This document shows, piece after piece, positions 8,655 to 17,736 of a DNA stretch of 64,000 nucleotides (positions within the stretch are counted from its first letter, which is position 1; each line of letters opens with the position of its first letter). Below the pieces are notes generated by a model. That model had not been told where the DNA came from. It did not search any database and saw only the letters and a list, made by a program, of their open reading frames with translations. The position numbers were made by a program, and so were the translations under genes. Origin of the DNA: Siphlonurus alternatus (lineage: Eukaryota; Arthropoda; Insecta; Ephemeroptera; Siphlonuridae). The stretch covers positions 2,567,168 to 2,631,167 of the forward strand of contig OX463784.1 of assembly GCA_949825025.1 (NCBI GenBank), in the 5' to 3' direction.

Positions 8655-8905
8655 ATAAATTGTTGTTGCAGAAATGGATAGAGGGTGTAAAGTTGTGCTA
8701 CCCTGATTTTTTTTTAGAGCCTGTGTACTATTTTTTTTTTTTTAATGTTATTAAAAGTACAGAGAGATGGGACTAAAAAAAGGATAGGACTTGAACCAGA
8801 AAACCTGAACTTTCAATAACTTTTTATTAAATCTCCCCATGGTTAAAAAAAATCAGAATTTGGTGTTCCCTATTCATTTCTGCTATAAAAAAATTTCATG
8901 CAGGT
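8655..8905. mobile_element. FB-E element
   Basis: GCAGAAATGGATAGAGGGTG and GCTACCCTGATTTTT at the left; CCTATTCATTTCTGC at the right. The interior carries the usual inverted core in degenerate form. Confidence 0.65.
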
Positions 8906-9674
8906 TGTCCATTGTTTAAAACTCATGCTGCAGTTGAATGAAATTGACAAAATACAACAATGAAATTTGGATTGAGATGCCTCCAAAATTACCTTTTCTC
9001 TTTTTAGAATTGATAAACTTTTACTAAAAATGAGAAATGATGTAACTTACATTTTTTTCAAAATAAGAAACATTTAGTGAATTGTTATGTCCGTACATAT
9101 AACCAGTGAATGAATTTTAATAATTTTTTATTATTATAATAATAATTAATAGAATGCTGAGAATGATAGCTGCTAATTTTTTAAGTTAATTTTTTTGTTA
9201 CAATTTTATTAAAATAGGATTCCAATGATAGTTTGAATGCTGATCAAATAATTTTGTAATATTTCATAATAGTTATTTTTTGCCCTCCTGTGGACGGCCG
9301 AGGTTATAATGCTGCTGGCTTACCCCGTAAAGGGATATGGCGTCATGTTATGTATCTAGTTATTATTTGTAAGATAATTTAGCAGTATTTTACAACCTTT
9401 TGTATTTTTGGTTAGCGTGAATATTTTAAAATGGATTGCTGTGAAAATTTGCTAAGTTTCCTCTTATATGGTCTAATGAAATTTTGGTGAAAGTTTTTGC
9501 TATATACGTGTATTAATTGTAAATAAATATGTATTTATTAACGCTCAATTATTTCCTAACAGCTTAAATTTAAAATGTACTGTGTTGAATAATCAATAAA
9601 AATGTAAATAATTTATGTTTCTATTTGATTTAATATAACGTAACCCTCTGCATGACAACTGAATTTGTTTTTTC
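8906..9674. other. Intergenic, nothing recognised
   Basis: AT-rich DNA. No exon, RNA gene or named repeat seen. Confidence 0.4.
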
Positions 9675-9850
9675 ATTAATCAATCTTTTTCTGGTACGAT
9701 GTACAAGTATAATTACAGTCAAAAATTCGTTTTATTAATCAATCTTTTTCTGGTACTATGTACAAGTATAATTACAGTCAAAAATTCGTTTTATTAATCA
9801 ATCTTTTTCTGGTACTATGTACAAGTATAATTACAGTAAAAAATTCGTTT
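9675..9850. repeat. 59-bp tandem repeat, three units
   Basis: ATTAATCAATCTTTTTCTGG begins at about 9676, 9734 and 9793. The third unit runs into a MITE-D end (AAAAATTCGTTTTATTA), so the array seems to have duplicated from the edge of that element. Confidence 0.85.
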
Positions 9851-10021
9851 TATTACACAACTTGTTGTTAGGTAAAACTTGATTTTGAGTAAAGGACATT
9901 GTGTTCCCAAAAAAATAATTTAAGCACTGTGGAATAGGAAAAACTTGATATAAGGTACCATATATCAATATATATATATATATTAATTAGAAACCTAATT
10001 TCTTGGGTCACTTGACTTTAC
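9832..10021. mobile_element. MITE-D copy, broken by a TA microsatellite
   Basis: CAGTAAAAAATTCG at the left and TTTCTTGGGTCACTTGACTT at the right match other copies. A short (TA)n tract lies near 9962-9985. The extreme right end is missing. Confidence 0.6.
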
Positions 10022-10370
10022 TTAAAGGCATACAGGCCTCAAATTACAAATCAGACAGTCACCAAGTGGGTTTAGAGTATATAATCAACATTTGCATCAT
10101 TTTTTCCACGCGTGATGCATCCGTGCGAAGTCGCAGTTCAAAGTAAGAAATTTAGTCCTTGATGACGTCACGAAGTCCTTGATGACGTCACAACTTAATG
10201 CTAATCGGTGCTAGCTGTGAGTTGTGACGTCAGCAAGGACTTTCTTTACAGCGCGACTTCGCACAGACGCACCGCGCGCAGGTAAAAACAATACGAATGT
10301 TGATTATAAACTTGAGCAACACTTAATGCCTGTCTAATTTGTAATTTGAGGCCTGTATACCTTTAAGGGT
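10022..10370. mobile_element. Foldback element with AAAGGCATACAGGCCTCAAA ends
   Basis: AAAGGCATACAGGCCTCAAA at the left and TTTGAGGCCTGTATACCTTT at the right. The arms also share GACGTCA and GTGCGAAGTCGC / GCGACTTCGCAC. It has no coding capacity and abuts an FB-B copy directly on its right. Confidence 0.75.
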
Positions 10371-10770
10371 AAGATAACGCAAACAATCGATTGTTGTTAG
10401 TCCCATTTGATTAACATGTAAACCTTAGCAACCTCATAATGATTCTGAATTTTTTTTGAGAGACAGTTCTTGGCATTAAAAAAATATGGAGAAAATTTCA
10501 AAACAATCGGATGTTCCAATTTTTTTAAATTAATTTTTTAGTTTTGGTCTCCATGGGAAAGCCCTATATACTGAAAATTTAAAAAATTCATTTAAAAAAA
10601 TTGGATCGTCCGATTGTTTTGAAATTTTTTCCATATCTTTTTAATGCCAATAACTGTCTCTCAAAAAAATTTCAGAATTATTATGAGGTTGCTATAATTA
10701 AGGTACGTGTACATGTTAATCAAATGGGACTACAAACAAAATCGATTGTTAGTGTTATCTTACCCTTATT
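10371..10770. mobile_element. FB-B foldback element
   Basis: Left end AAGGGTAAGATAACGC, right end inverse. The core has TCTCCATGGGAAAGCCC, flanked by TTTTGGTCTCC and ATTGGATCGTCCGATTG. No coding capacity; open frames inside are arm artefacts. Confidence 0.8.
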
Positions 10771-11654
10771 ACTAAAAACTAGTTTCTAATGTACATATAT
10801 ACACTATATTATTTACGTTTGAAGGTTTTTAGAGTCTTTTTACTACACAATTGATAATAAATATTTAGTAATTGCAGAATGAAAACAAAAACTAGATATG
10901 TCATATGTTTATTATTTAAGGTATCAAAAAAGGATGTTAATTTGAACTAATTACTTAGCCTCCAGCACAATGTAATTTGCTGATGTTAATGTGTATAATT
11001 ATATATACGAAATTTAAAACTATTGTAGATATATGTGCGTGGTTCAAATTTGCACATTTGTACAGAATAGGGAAGTGCGGTAGTACATTTTGTGTTATAG
11101 AAAAGAAAAAAATAACTATAAAAAAAAAAGCATATTGATCTCATTGAAAATTGGACCATAAAATGGTTTTTGTTTTTTAAGTTTCTATGATGATTTGTTA
11201 TTTCTTGGGAATTTGGAATTTATTGAAGATCAAAGCGGGAAATTTGGTTTTTAAACGTGCGATAAGACACGCTTGCAAAAATATGTCACTTTCCTGTATC
11301 AACAAACACACGTGTGGTGGCCTGATCGAGGTAAATGAACAAAGGTATACGCTTAATTGTTTATGTATATTATAGAAAAATAACATCATAATGCTCTTAA
11401 AATGCAGGTTGCCTGCATTGCCTTTTCTAAAAGGCATTTTTTAAAACCAGATTTCTTGCTTTGATTGTTAAAAAATTCCCAAAAATCAACAAATCATATC
11501 ACACATATAAGAGAAGGAATCCTATCTCTAGTTGATGGCTTATTACTAGAAGCATGGCTTAAACGCCCAAACGTGGGCATAAGAAAAGAAGAGAAGAAAA
11601 GATATATATATGCATAACATATATGACATGCAGTTATATAAAGTTATAAAATGA
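10771..11654. other. Intergenic, nothing recognised
   Basis: AT-rich DNA with small open frames at 11187-11437 that show no recognisable protein features. No RNA gene seen. Confidence 0.4.
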
Positions 11655-11657
11655 TCA

Positions 11658-11832
11658 AGTCTTATTACTAAATTTATATATGCAGATGATCTTGCTATTA
11701 TTTCAAAGAGCAAAATCAAGCTACAAAAAGCGCTATATAAACAATCTATATATATCTATCTGGGCCAAAACAAATGGTCTAGAAATTAACACAGAGAAAA
11801 CCAAGGTTGTAAAGTTTAGAAGAGGCGGACCG
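11658..11832 (+). pseudogene. Reverse transcriptase fragment with YADD motif
   Basis: One frame reads FIYADDLAIISKSKIKLQKA. After a frameshift near 11740 the line continues as WAKTNGLEINTEKTKVVKF. This is the catalytic YADD segment and the following helix-strand region of a non-LTR retrotransposon reverse transcriptase. It breaks off at 11832 where SINE-T2 begins. Confidence 0.8.
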
Positions 11833-11837
11833 CTGTG

Positions 11838-12005
11838 CAGAAATTAAGCAATCCATCCCAGCATTCACCTGGTTGTAACTGAGGAAACCATGGAAATCTC
11901 AGTCAGGATGGTTGACAATTGATGGAGGATGCCATCAATCACCTCCCGGATGCACGAGTGGGTGTTCTTTAGCAACCGCCACTTGTGAAAAGTTTGGCGG
12001 TCAAA
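11838..12005 (-). repeat. SINE-T2 3' part
   Basis: AAGCAATCCATCCCAGCATT, GAGGAAACCATGG and ACCTCCCGGATGCACGAG match the complete copies at 33236-33440 and 34436-34745. The tRNA-like head is missing. It abuts the broken reverse transcriptase fragment. Confidence 0.75.
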
Positions 12006-12077
12006 GTTATATATAGTTTCAACAGATATGACTGCAATGATTACTAGATTATGGAGTTAATTGGTAGGAGGAACCTG

Positions 12078-12200
12078 GGGGGTCTTCAAATAACACCACT
12101 TAACCTAAACTTAGCCCAAGACTGTCTTAGCGCAACAATAAAGAATACGCTAAGACTGTCTTAATTTTAGGATTGTTGTAATTTGTGTTATTTGAAAACC
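12078..12200. repeat. Foldback repeat with GGGTCTTCAAATAACAC ends
   Basis: GGGTCTTCAAATAACACC at the left is mirrored by GTGTTATTTGAAAACCCCCC. Inside, AGACTGTCTTAGCG / CGCTAAGACTGTCTTA also pair. A related element, GGGTCCTCAAATAACAAC, is at 16733. Confidence 0.7.
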
Positions 12201-12398
12201 CCCCACGCGCGGATCCAAGGGGGGGGGGGGGGCGATGGGGGCGATCGCCCCCCCCCCCCCCCCAAAGGTCCCAAAATACATTGAAGGTATTATCACCCTC
12301 CACCCATCGCCCCCCTCCCACTCCAAAATTTAACATTGCGGGATAGGGCACCGCCCACCCCCCCCCCCAAGCCGCGGGCTGGATCCGCCCCTGGGAGG
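12201..12398. mobile_element. hAT-like MITE with G/C homopolymer tracts
   Basis: CGCGCGGATCCAAG at the left and GGCTGGATCCGCCCCTG at the right are inverted. The inside is rich in poly-G and poly-C. It is related to the GGCGCGGATCCA family at 47948-48119, where an 8-bp duplication is clear. Confidence 0.65.
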
Positions 12399-12612
12399 AA
12401 CGCAGCTTACGGCTGTCTATATTCTTCTGCCCTGCAGGCTTGCATTGCCACTGCAGGCTGTACAGATCTGGTATAGTAGGAGCCCAGAAAAGTGCAGGAA
12501 AGGGTTCTGGGAGCCTAGTAAGCCCCAGCATGGTCGCAAGATAACTCTTACTGACAAGGCTAAATATCGGGCTGGCCACACACCAGAAAGGGTAAAATGG
12601 TGTCAAGGATAT
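12399..12612 (+). repeat. SINE-T1 body, headless
   Basis: AGCTTACGGCTGTCTATATT, TGCCACTGCAGGCTGTACAG and GGGAGCCTAGTAAGC match, inverted, the body at 2556-2700. The tRNA-like head is absent; the hAT-like MITE abuts that side. Confidence 0.7.
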
Positions 12613-13979
12613 TAACTTTTTATGATAAGCCCGATCTGTGAACGTGTTTTAATTGAGAATTTTTAATGTTCCATTTTATTTATTTTTTTACAAGGTAACC
12701 CCTATGAGCTTGAAGCTTGGGGTAGTGGGTGGGAATTTTTCCATTGTATCATTGCAAGAAAAGAAGCAAGAAGAAAAATCAGTCAATAAATACAGGGTTA
12801 AAAAGCAAACAAAAAACGACATATTGATATTTTTCTTAATTTCCTTTATTTCATGAACTAATTTCAAATATTTCAATTAAATATAATTTATATTTCGAAA
12901 CATCAAAAAATTTTACATGACAAAAGTTTCAAAATATCAGCACATACCTAACTACATTAATAAATTTTTAACAGCATTTTATTTTAAAACTACAAAAATT
13001 AAAATAACAGGGACATTATTTCTATTCTAAAAAAGTTAAGCATGCTTTTTTTTTTCAAAACATTAAAATTATTGAACAGTATTTTTACATCATTACAATT
13101 TAAAATAAAATGAAGCTACCATATATATTCTAATTAACTGCGCTGTTGAATATGTTTATTTCTTTAACATTTATTGTTCAATCAATATTGATTCACATAT
13201 TTATTTTTGTACGGAATAACACGGAACTGTTAAGTAATTATTTAAATGGTATTGTATGATTTTTAATAAAAACCTGACCGAATCATTTACCAAAAATTTA
13301 GTTTTAGGATGTGACCAGAATTCTATAAATTTGAGTACAACAATTTTGTCAGGCTTTTTATTTTTATATAATTTGTACACATTTAAAAAGATTGTATTTG
13401 TTCATTTGAATTAAAATGCTTGGAATCTAGGACTTTATTTTTGAAACAACTACGATTTAATAATATTTATATATGTATTTTTATCACAATTAAAATTAAT
13501 TAAAATTAAATTTGAGGACACTAATATACATTTAGAGATACATAGAGATCAAAATATCTTTTATAGTTATTTTTTATGAATAGATAAAGAAGGAGATCAT
13601 TTTTAAAAATTTCAGCTCTAAATTAGCAGCCTACGATTTACAAAGCTGGGGGTGCGTAAAAGCGGTAAATATAAAAATTAACGGTAAAGTATACATTAAT
13701 ATTTGGTTGAAGCACCAACTTATAATAACATGTAATGTACACTGTCAAACTTATAAATTGTCTGGCTGGCAAATTAATAGATGCTCAGTGTACATTACAA
13801 GGGTTAATTGTATGATGTGTTGGGACCTGTTAGGATGTGTGTAATTTTGGACTTAAGACGAAATTTTGCATTGAGATAAATTCTTACTGTTTTACATGCA
13901 GATACTGGGTCTGTGATTTTAATAATTGATTAAATTTAAGCAAAATTCTCCATAGCAAATGTTGGAGCAGAATTTTGAA
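12613..13979. other. Long AT-rich stretch, nothing recognised
   Basis: No exon or named repeat that I can support. A small inverted pair, TGTAATGTACACTG / CAGTGTACATTACA, lies near 13731-13800. Confidence 0.45.
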
Positions 13980-14330
13980 TATCCCCAGAGTTTAAGACAA
14001 TGGACAACATACATGAAAAATTCTTATTGCAGAAAAAGAGGGTACCAAATATGCTACTCTGAATTTTTTATTATTTTTTTGGAGTCCCGGAACTAATTTT
14101 AAATAATTATTAAAAGTTCTGTAAATTATTTTGGCACAGGGGTGCCAAAATAAAAAGGATAGGACCTAGACGCCTATTGACGCCTCCAGAGGCGTGGCCG
14201 CACTTTTAATAATTATTTAAAAATAATTCTGGGGCTCAAAAAAATCTGAAAAAATTCAGAGTAGCAAAATTTGGTACCTTCTATTCATTTCTGCAATAAA
14301 AATTTTAATGCAGGTTGTCCATTCAAGACA
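13980..14330. mobile_element. FB-E element
   Basis: GACAATGGACAACATACATG and AGAGGGTACCAAATATGCTA at the left are mirrored on the right (TTTGGTACCTTCTATTCATT, TGCAGGTTGTCCATT). The central pair is GGAACTAATTTTAAATAATT and its inverse. This copy belongs to a subfamily with GGACAACCTGCAT-type ends. Confidence 0.75.
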
Positions 14331-14504
14331 GCTTGCCACAAAAACTTTCTGATTAAATGTTATCATGAAATCTTTCATCTCAAAGTATTAAATTTTATTG
14401 CAAATCTAATCTTTGTTATTTGCAATCATTAAAATATTTAAAACAAACCAACTTATTTTTTAGTTTCGATTTTTAAACAGAGAAGTTTTAAAAGCTGAAT
14501 ATTA

Positions 14505-14632
14505 AGCCGGTATTACACAATACAATTTTTCTTATTATTGCTTACAATTTTTCCTTGCAAGAAAACTTAATCTCCATTTGTTTGTATGGAGAGGAAATTT
14601 TCTTGAAAGGAAAAATTGTATATAGTCATTTT
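14505..14632. repeat. Foldback repeat related to 35866-36015
   Basis: CACAATACAATTTTTCTTA and AATTTTTCCTTGCAAGAAAA are mirrored by TTTTCTTGAAAGGAAAAATT. The interior CATTTGTTTGTATGGAGA is shared with the copy at 35866-36015. Confidence 0.7.
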
Positions 14633-14679
14633 TTTTTTTTTTTTTTTTTACTGGCAATGGAAAGCTGCATGATTCTTTT

Positions 14680-14945
14680 TTTTTTTCAGAAATAAATACA
14701 GGGTGCAAACCTTGATGTTTTTTTCAGCTATTTTTAGAGCCCAAAATTGTTTTTAAGTAATTATTGAAAGTTAAGTGAGTCAATAGGCATCACTTCTTAA
14801 TAATAGGACCTAAAAGGGGCATCGGTTCAAATCCAAACTTTGTCCTACTTTTTAGCAATACTTTCATGGGATCTAAAAAATCTGTAAAATTCAGGGTAAC
14901 ATAATTAGGCACCCTCTATTCATTTCTGCAATAAAATCAGTCCAT
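14680..14945. mobile_element. FB-E element
   Basis: Left GAAATAAATACAGGGTGCAA with TTTTTAGAGCCC inside; right GGCACCCTCTATTCATTTCT. It is more diverged than the copies at 23243 or 31550. Confidence 0.6.
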
Positions 14946-15954
14946 TTTTAATAAAAATTTGTCCAAAATTACGACGGCAAGAGAAAGTGAAGAAAGCACA
15001 AACAAAAACGTTCGTCTGCACTTTGTTCGATGTGAGTTTGGTATTGTCGGGAGGTGTTTGGTTTTCAATTCAAGTCCATGTGAAAATCTTTCGAATGCAG
15101 AGGATGAGAAAATATTTCATATTTCACAGCAACATTTAAAAAAAATTTAATTTTCATGCAAGATTGCTAGGATGATATGCCAGGGTGCAAATATTGAACA
15201 ATATTTTGTCAAATTTACAGCAACGTGAATTCATCCTTGTAGGGGGGGAGGGAGGGTTTGCTAACTAACAATTAAGATTAACGTTGGGAGGTGCAAAATT
15301 AATGACAAGTTTTTTTAAATTGGCAAGCAGAAATTCGGCTTACAAATTTGCATTCAAAATACCTTTAAAATTTGTCTCAAAATTGTAAATTTTAAATCTC
15401 TTTTAATCGAGAAATGAAAATTATATTCTCTTTAATTAAAATTAAGTTTTTAAACAAACTATCCCCCAAATTTGCACCTAATTTTAAGATGGTTGAAATG
15501 GACCAATCAAAATGGCCAGACATGTACCAGCTTGCATTTGATTGGTCAATTGCCTTGGAACGAAGTTTCTCCAATGCAAATTTGAATTGGACAGGTCAAA
15601 AATCATCTGAATCTTTATAAAAATGTAGAATTTACGTAATAAAATAATGCAAGGTTGTCAGATCTTCATTACCAGATTCTTTTCCCGATATAAATTGCAT
15701 TGGGAAAGTTTAACATCAACCAAAACAAAAGTAACTTTGGAATCGGTTTAACTACGGAAATTGAAATTATGCGCCTGACTGCACCAACCCAGGCTTAACT
15801 TTCTTAATTTTTAATAACTTCAAATCAGGTTTAAAGTTTTGGCAGTAAACATAACAGAAAAAACTGGATATTTTACTATTGGAATATAATTGTTGTAGAA
15901 CGGATCAAGTTTTTTTAACTTATAAATCAAAATCTTCCTGCAAAGTTTTAGTAA
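14946..15954. other. Intergenic, nothing recognised
   Basis: Two small open frames (14959-15150, 15414-15620) show no domain or codon pattern that I recognise. Otherwise AT-rich. Confidence 0.4.
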
Positions 15955-16416
15955 ATTCAAATTAAAGTAAAGTGCGCGCTAGAAAAAAAAGTTGAGTTAG
16001 TATTTTCTAAAAATAGTTCAAGTAGTCCTCCATATCAAACCAAAATTTCAAAAATTCTATCTCAAATAATAAAAAATGTTATGGGAATTAACATGGTAGA
16101 TTTTCCTGATTTTTTTACGGAAAAATGGATTCGAGAGAAATTTTTTTAATCGGTTTTTGGTTAAAGCTTGGGTCATAGAACATCACTATATTTTTTTCAT
16201 ACCACCTAACGGTGTAATTTTTCGAGATATTCGAGGGTTTTTGTCAGGTAAGGCCCCATGTTAAGCGACGCGTTCACTCTGACTTTGCAATTTTTTTCTG
16301 GCAAACCTATTTGAGATAGAATTTTTTTAATTTTGGTTTGATATGGAGGACTACTTGAACTATTTTTAGAAAATACTAACTCAACTTTTTTTTCTAGCGC
16401 GCACTTTACTTTAAGA
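15955..16416. mobile_element. Foldback element, ~115-bp arms
   Basis: AAAGTAAAGTGCGCGCTAG and AAGTAGTCCTCCATATCAAA at the left are mirrored by TTTGATATGGAGGACTACTT and CTAGCGCGCACTTTACTTTA at the right. The loop is about 230 bp and non-coding. Confidence 0.8.
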
Positions 16417-16732
16417 AGCTTCGAAAGTTGCACTGAAATGGTTGATGTTGCTGCTTTAAAATTTTGATGACGAAAATCCATAAAAAGTTCCCAGCTTTGT
16501 GAACTCAAAGTTCAGTCTTATTAACAACGCCAAATACTCAAAATCTTGAATATATTGGTCAACTACTTAGTCTCAATTTATTATGTTTTTAAATGGCTTC
16601 GACTGAATTTTGAGTTTTCAGAACCGGAAGCAAATCGTCTCTCGTCCGGAGCCTATCATGATCTCGTTGCAACAATGAGCTGTCTGCTATAACAATGAGA
16701 TTTATTGTTTAGAATTTTAGCAGCAAGATGGG

Positions 16733-17012
16733 TCCTCAAATAACAACAATTCTTCAACTAAGACAGTTTTAGTGGGGTCTTCATGGTTGTGTTAATTAAG
16801 ACAGTTTTAGGACAATTTTATTTTTTATACAGTAAAAACTCATTACGCAACATGTTGTTAGGTAAGACTCGTTTATGAGTAAAGGAGATTGCGGTCCTGT
16901 CAAAAATAATTAAAATTGCAGGTATAGGAAAAACTTGATATAAACCTAATTTCCTGGGTTCCTTGACTTTACATAATAACAATTTTTACTGTATATGGTG
17001 TTATTTGACGCA
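16733..17012. mobile_element. Foldback element containing a nested MITE-D
   Basis: GGGTCCTCAAATAACAAC at the left and GGTGTTATTTGACGCATCCC at the right are the ends. Inside, 16836-16996 is a MITE-D copy (CAGTAAAAACTCATTACGCA ... ACAATTTTTACTG) flanked by TA. Confidence 0.7.
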
Positions 17013-17139
17013 TCCCAGTCAGCTCATTATTATCATGGTAGGTTTATTGTTGGAGACAACAATAAAAAAATGACTTTCCCACAACTTGCTGCTTGATACT
17101 CTACAACAATGAATTGTCAACTGTATCAATTTACAGCTC

Positions 17140-17437
17140 TTAATAGAGTATCTACCTCAATTTTTTGTTGCAAAAATCAAGAGGGAGGAAAGTTATATAT
17201 GCCACTCTAATTTTTTTCAGATTTTTAAGAGTCTGGGAAATATTGCTAAAAAGTTTTACCGAGGTCAGGTTTGAATCCACTCCCCTTTTAGGTCCTATTC
17301 TTTTATTAAGACAGGCGTCTATAGGTGTCACTTTCTCCGTACTTTCAATAATTTTTTTTTAATATCCCGGACTCTAAAAAATCAGAGAAGCCCTCTATCC
17401 ATTTCTGCAATACAAAATTTTGAGGTCGATACTCCAT
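17140..17437. mobile_element. FB-E element downstream of TMEM59
   Basis: AGAGTATCTACCTCAATTTT and AAATCAAGAGGGAGGAAAG at the left; CTCTATCCATTTCTGC and TTTTGAGGTCGATACTCCAT at the right. On the minus strand it contains AATAAA at 17307-17302, 184 bp past the TMEM59 stop, a possible poly(A) signal. Confidence 0.75.
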
Positions 17438-17490
17438 TACACTGACATACAGATCATTGTTGCAGATGTTAGCCAGACATTGTTGCGTTA

Positions 17491-17736
17491 CTACACTTTC
17501 TCTAGGGGGATCTTGACCATGTCGTTGCCGGGAGGCAGGGGGGACTTTTCGTCTTCATCGTCCTCAGAGTCGACCAGCAGCGTCTTGTCGGAGCTCTCTT
17601 CCAGGATTGCGGCACGGTCCCACGGTTCCAGACACAGCCATGCCGTCAGCACGCCGGTGATGAGGGCAAGGAAGCCGAGAAGCCACTTGGGAACGCCGTA
17701 ACGAGTGGAGAGGCAGGCGAGTAGGTCAGCCGGAAC
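17491..17736 (-). CDS. TMEM59: TMEM59 exon 6: membrane segment and cytosolic tail
   Basis: Acceptor CCTCCTCCAG, phase 0. 81 codons then TAG at 17493-17491. It holds the single membrane helix followed by [13 protein letters not shown], an acidic patch (DSEDDEDE) and a short C-terminus. The antisense frame over this exon is a shadow. Confidence 0.93.
   Translation of the reverse strand, partial: VPADLLACLSTRYGVPKWLLGFLALITGVLTAWLCLEPWDRAAILEESSDKTLLVDSEDDEDEKSPLPPGNDMVKIPLEKV

Noticed and set aside
12127..12606. 159-codon minus-strand Gly/Pro-rich frame
   Set aside because: It runs across a hAT-like MITE with homopolymer tracts and a SINE body; no splice or domain support.
17420..17701. Plus-strand open frame with a Ser-rich run
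   Set aside because: Antisense of TMEM59 exon 6; the minus strand gives a conserved membrane segment and correct phase.
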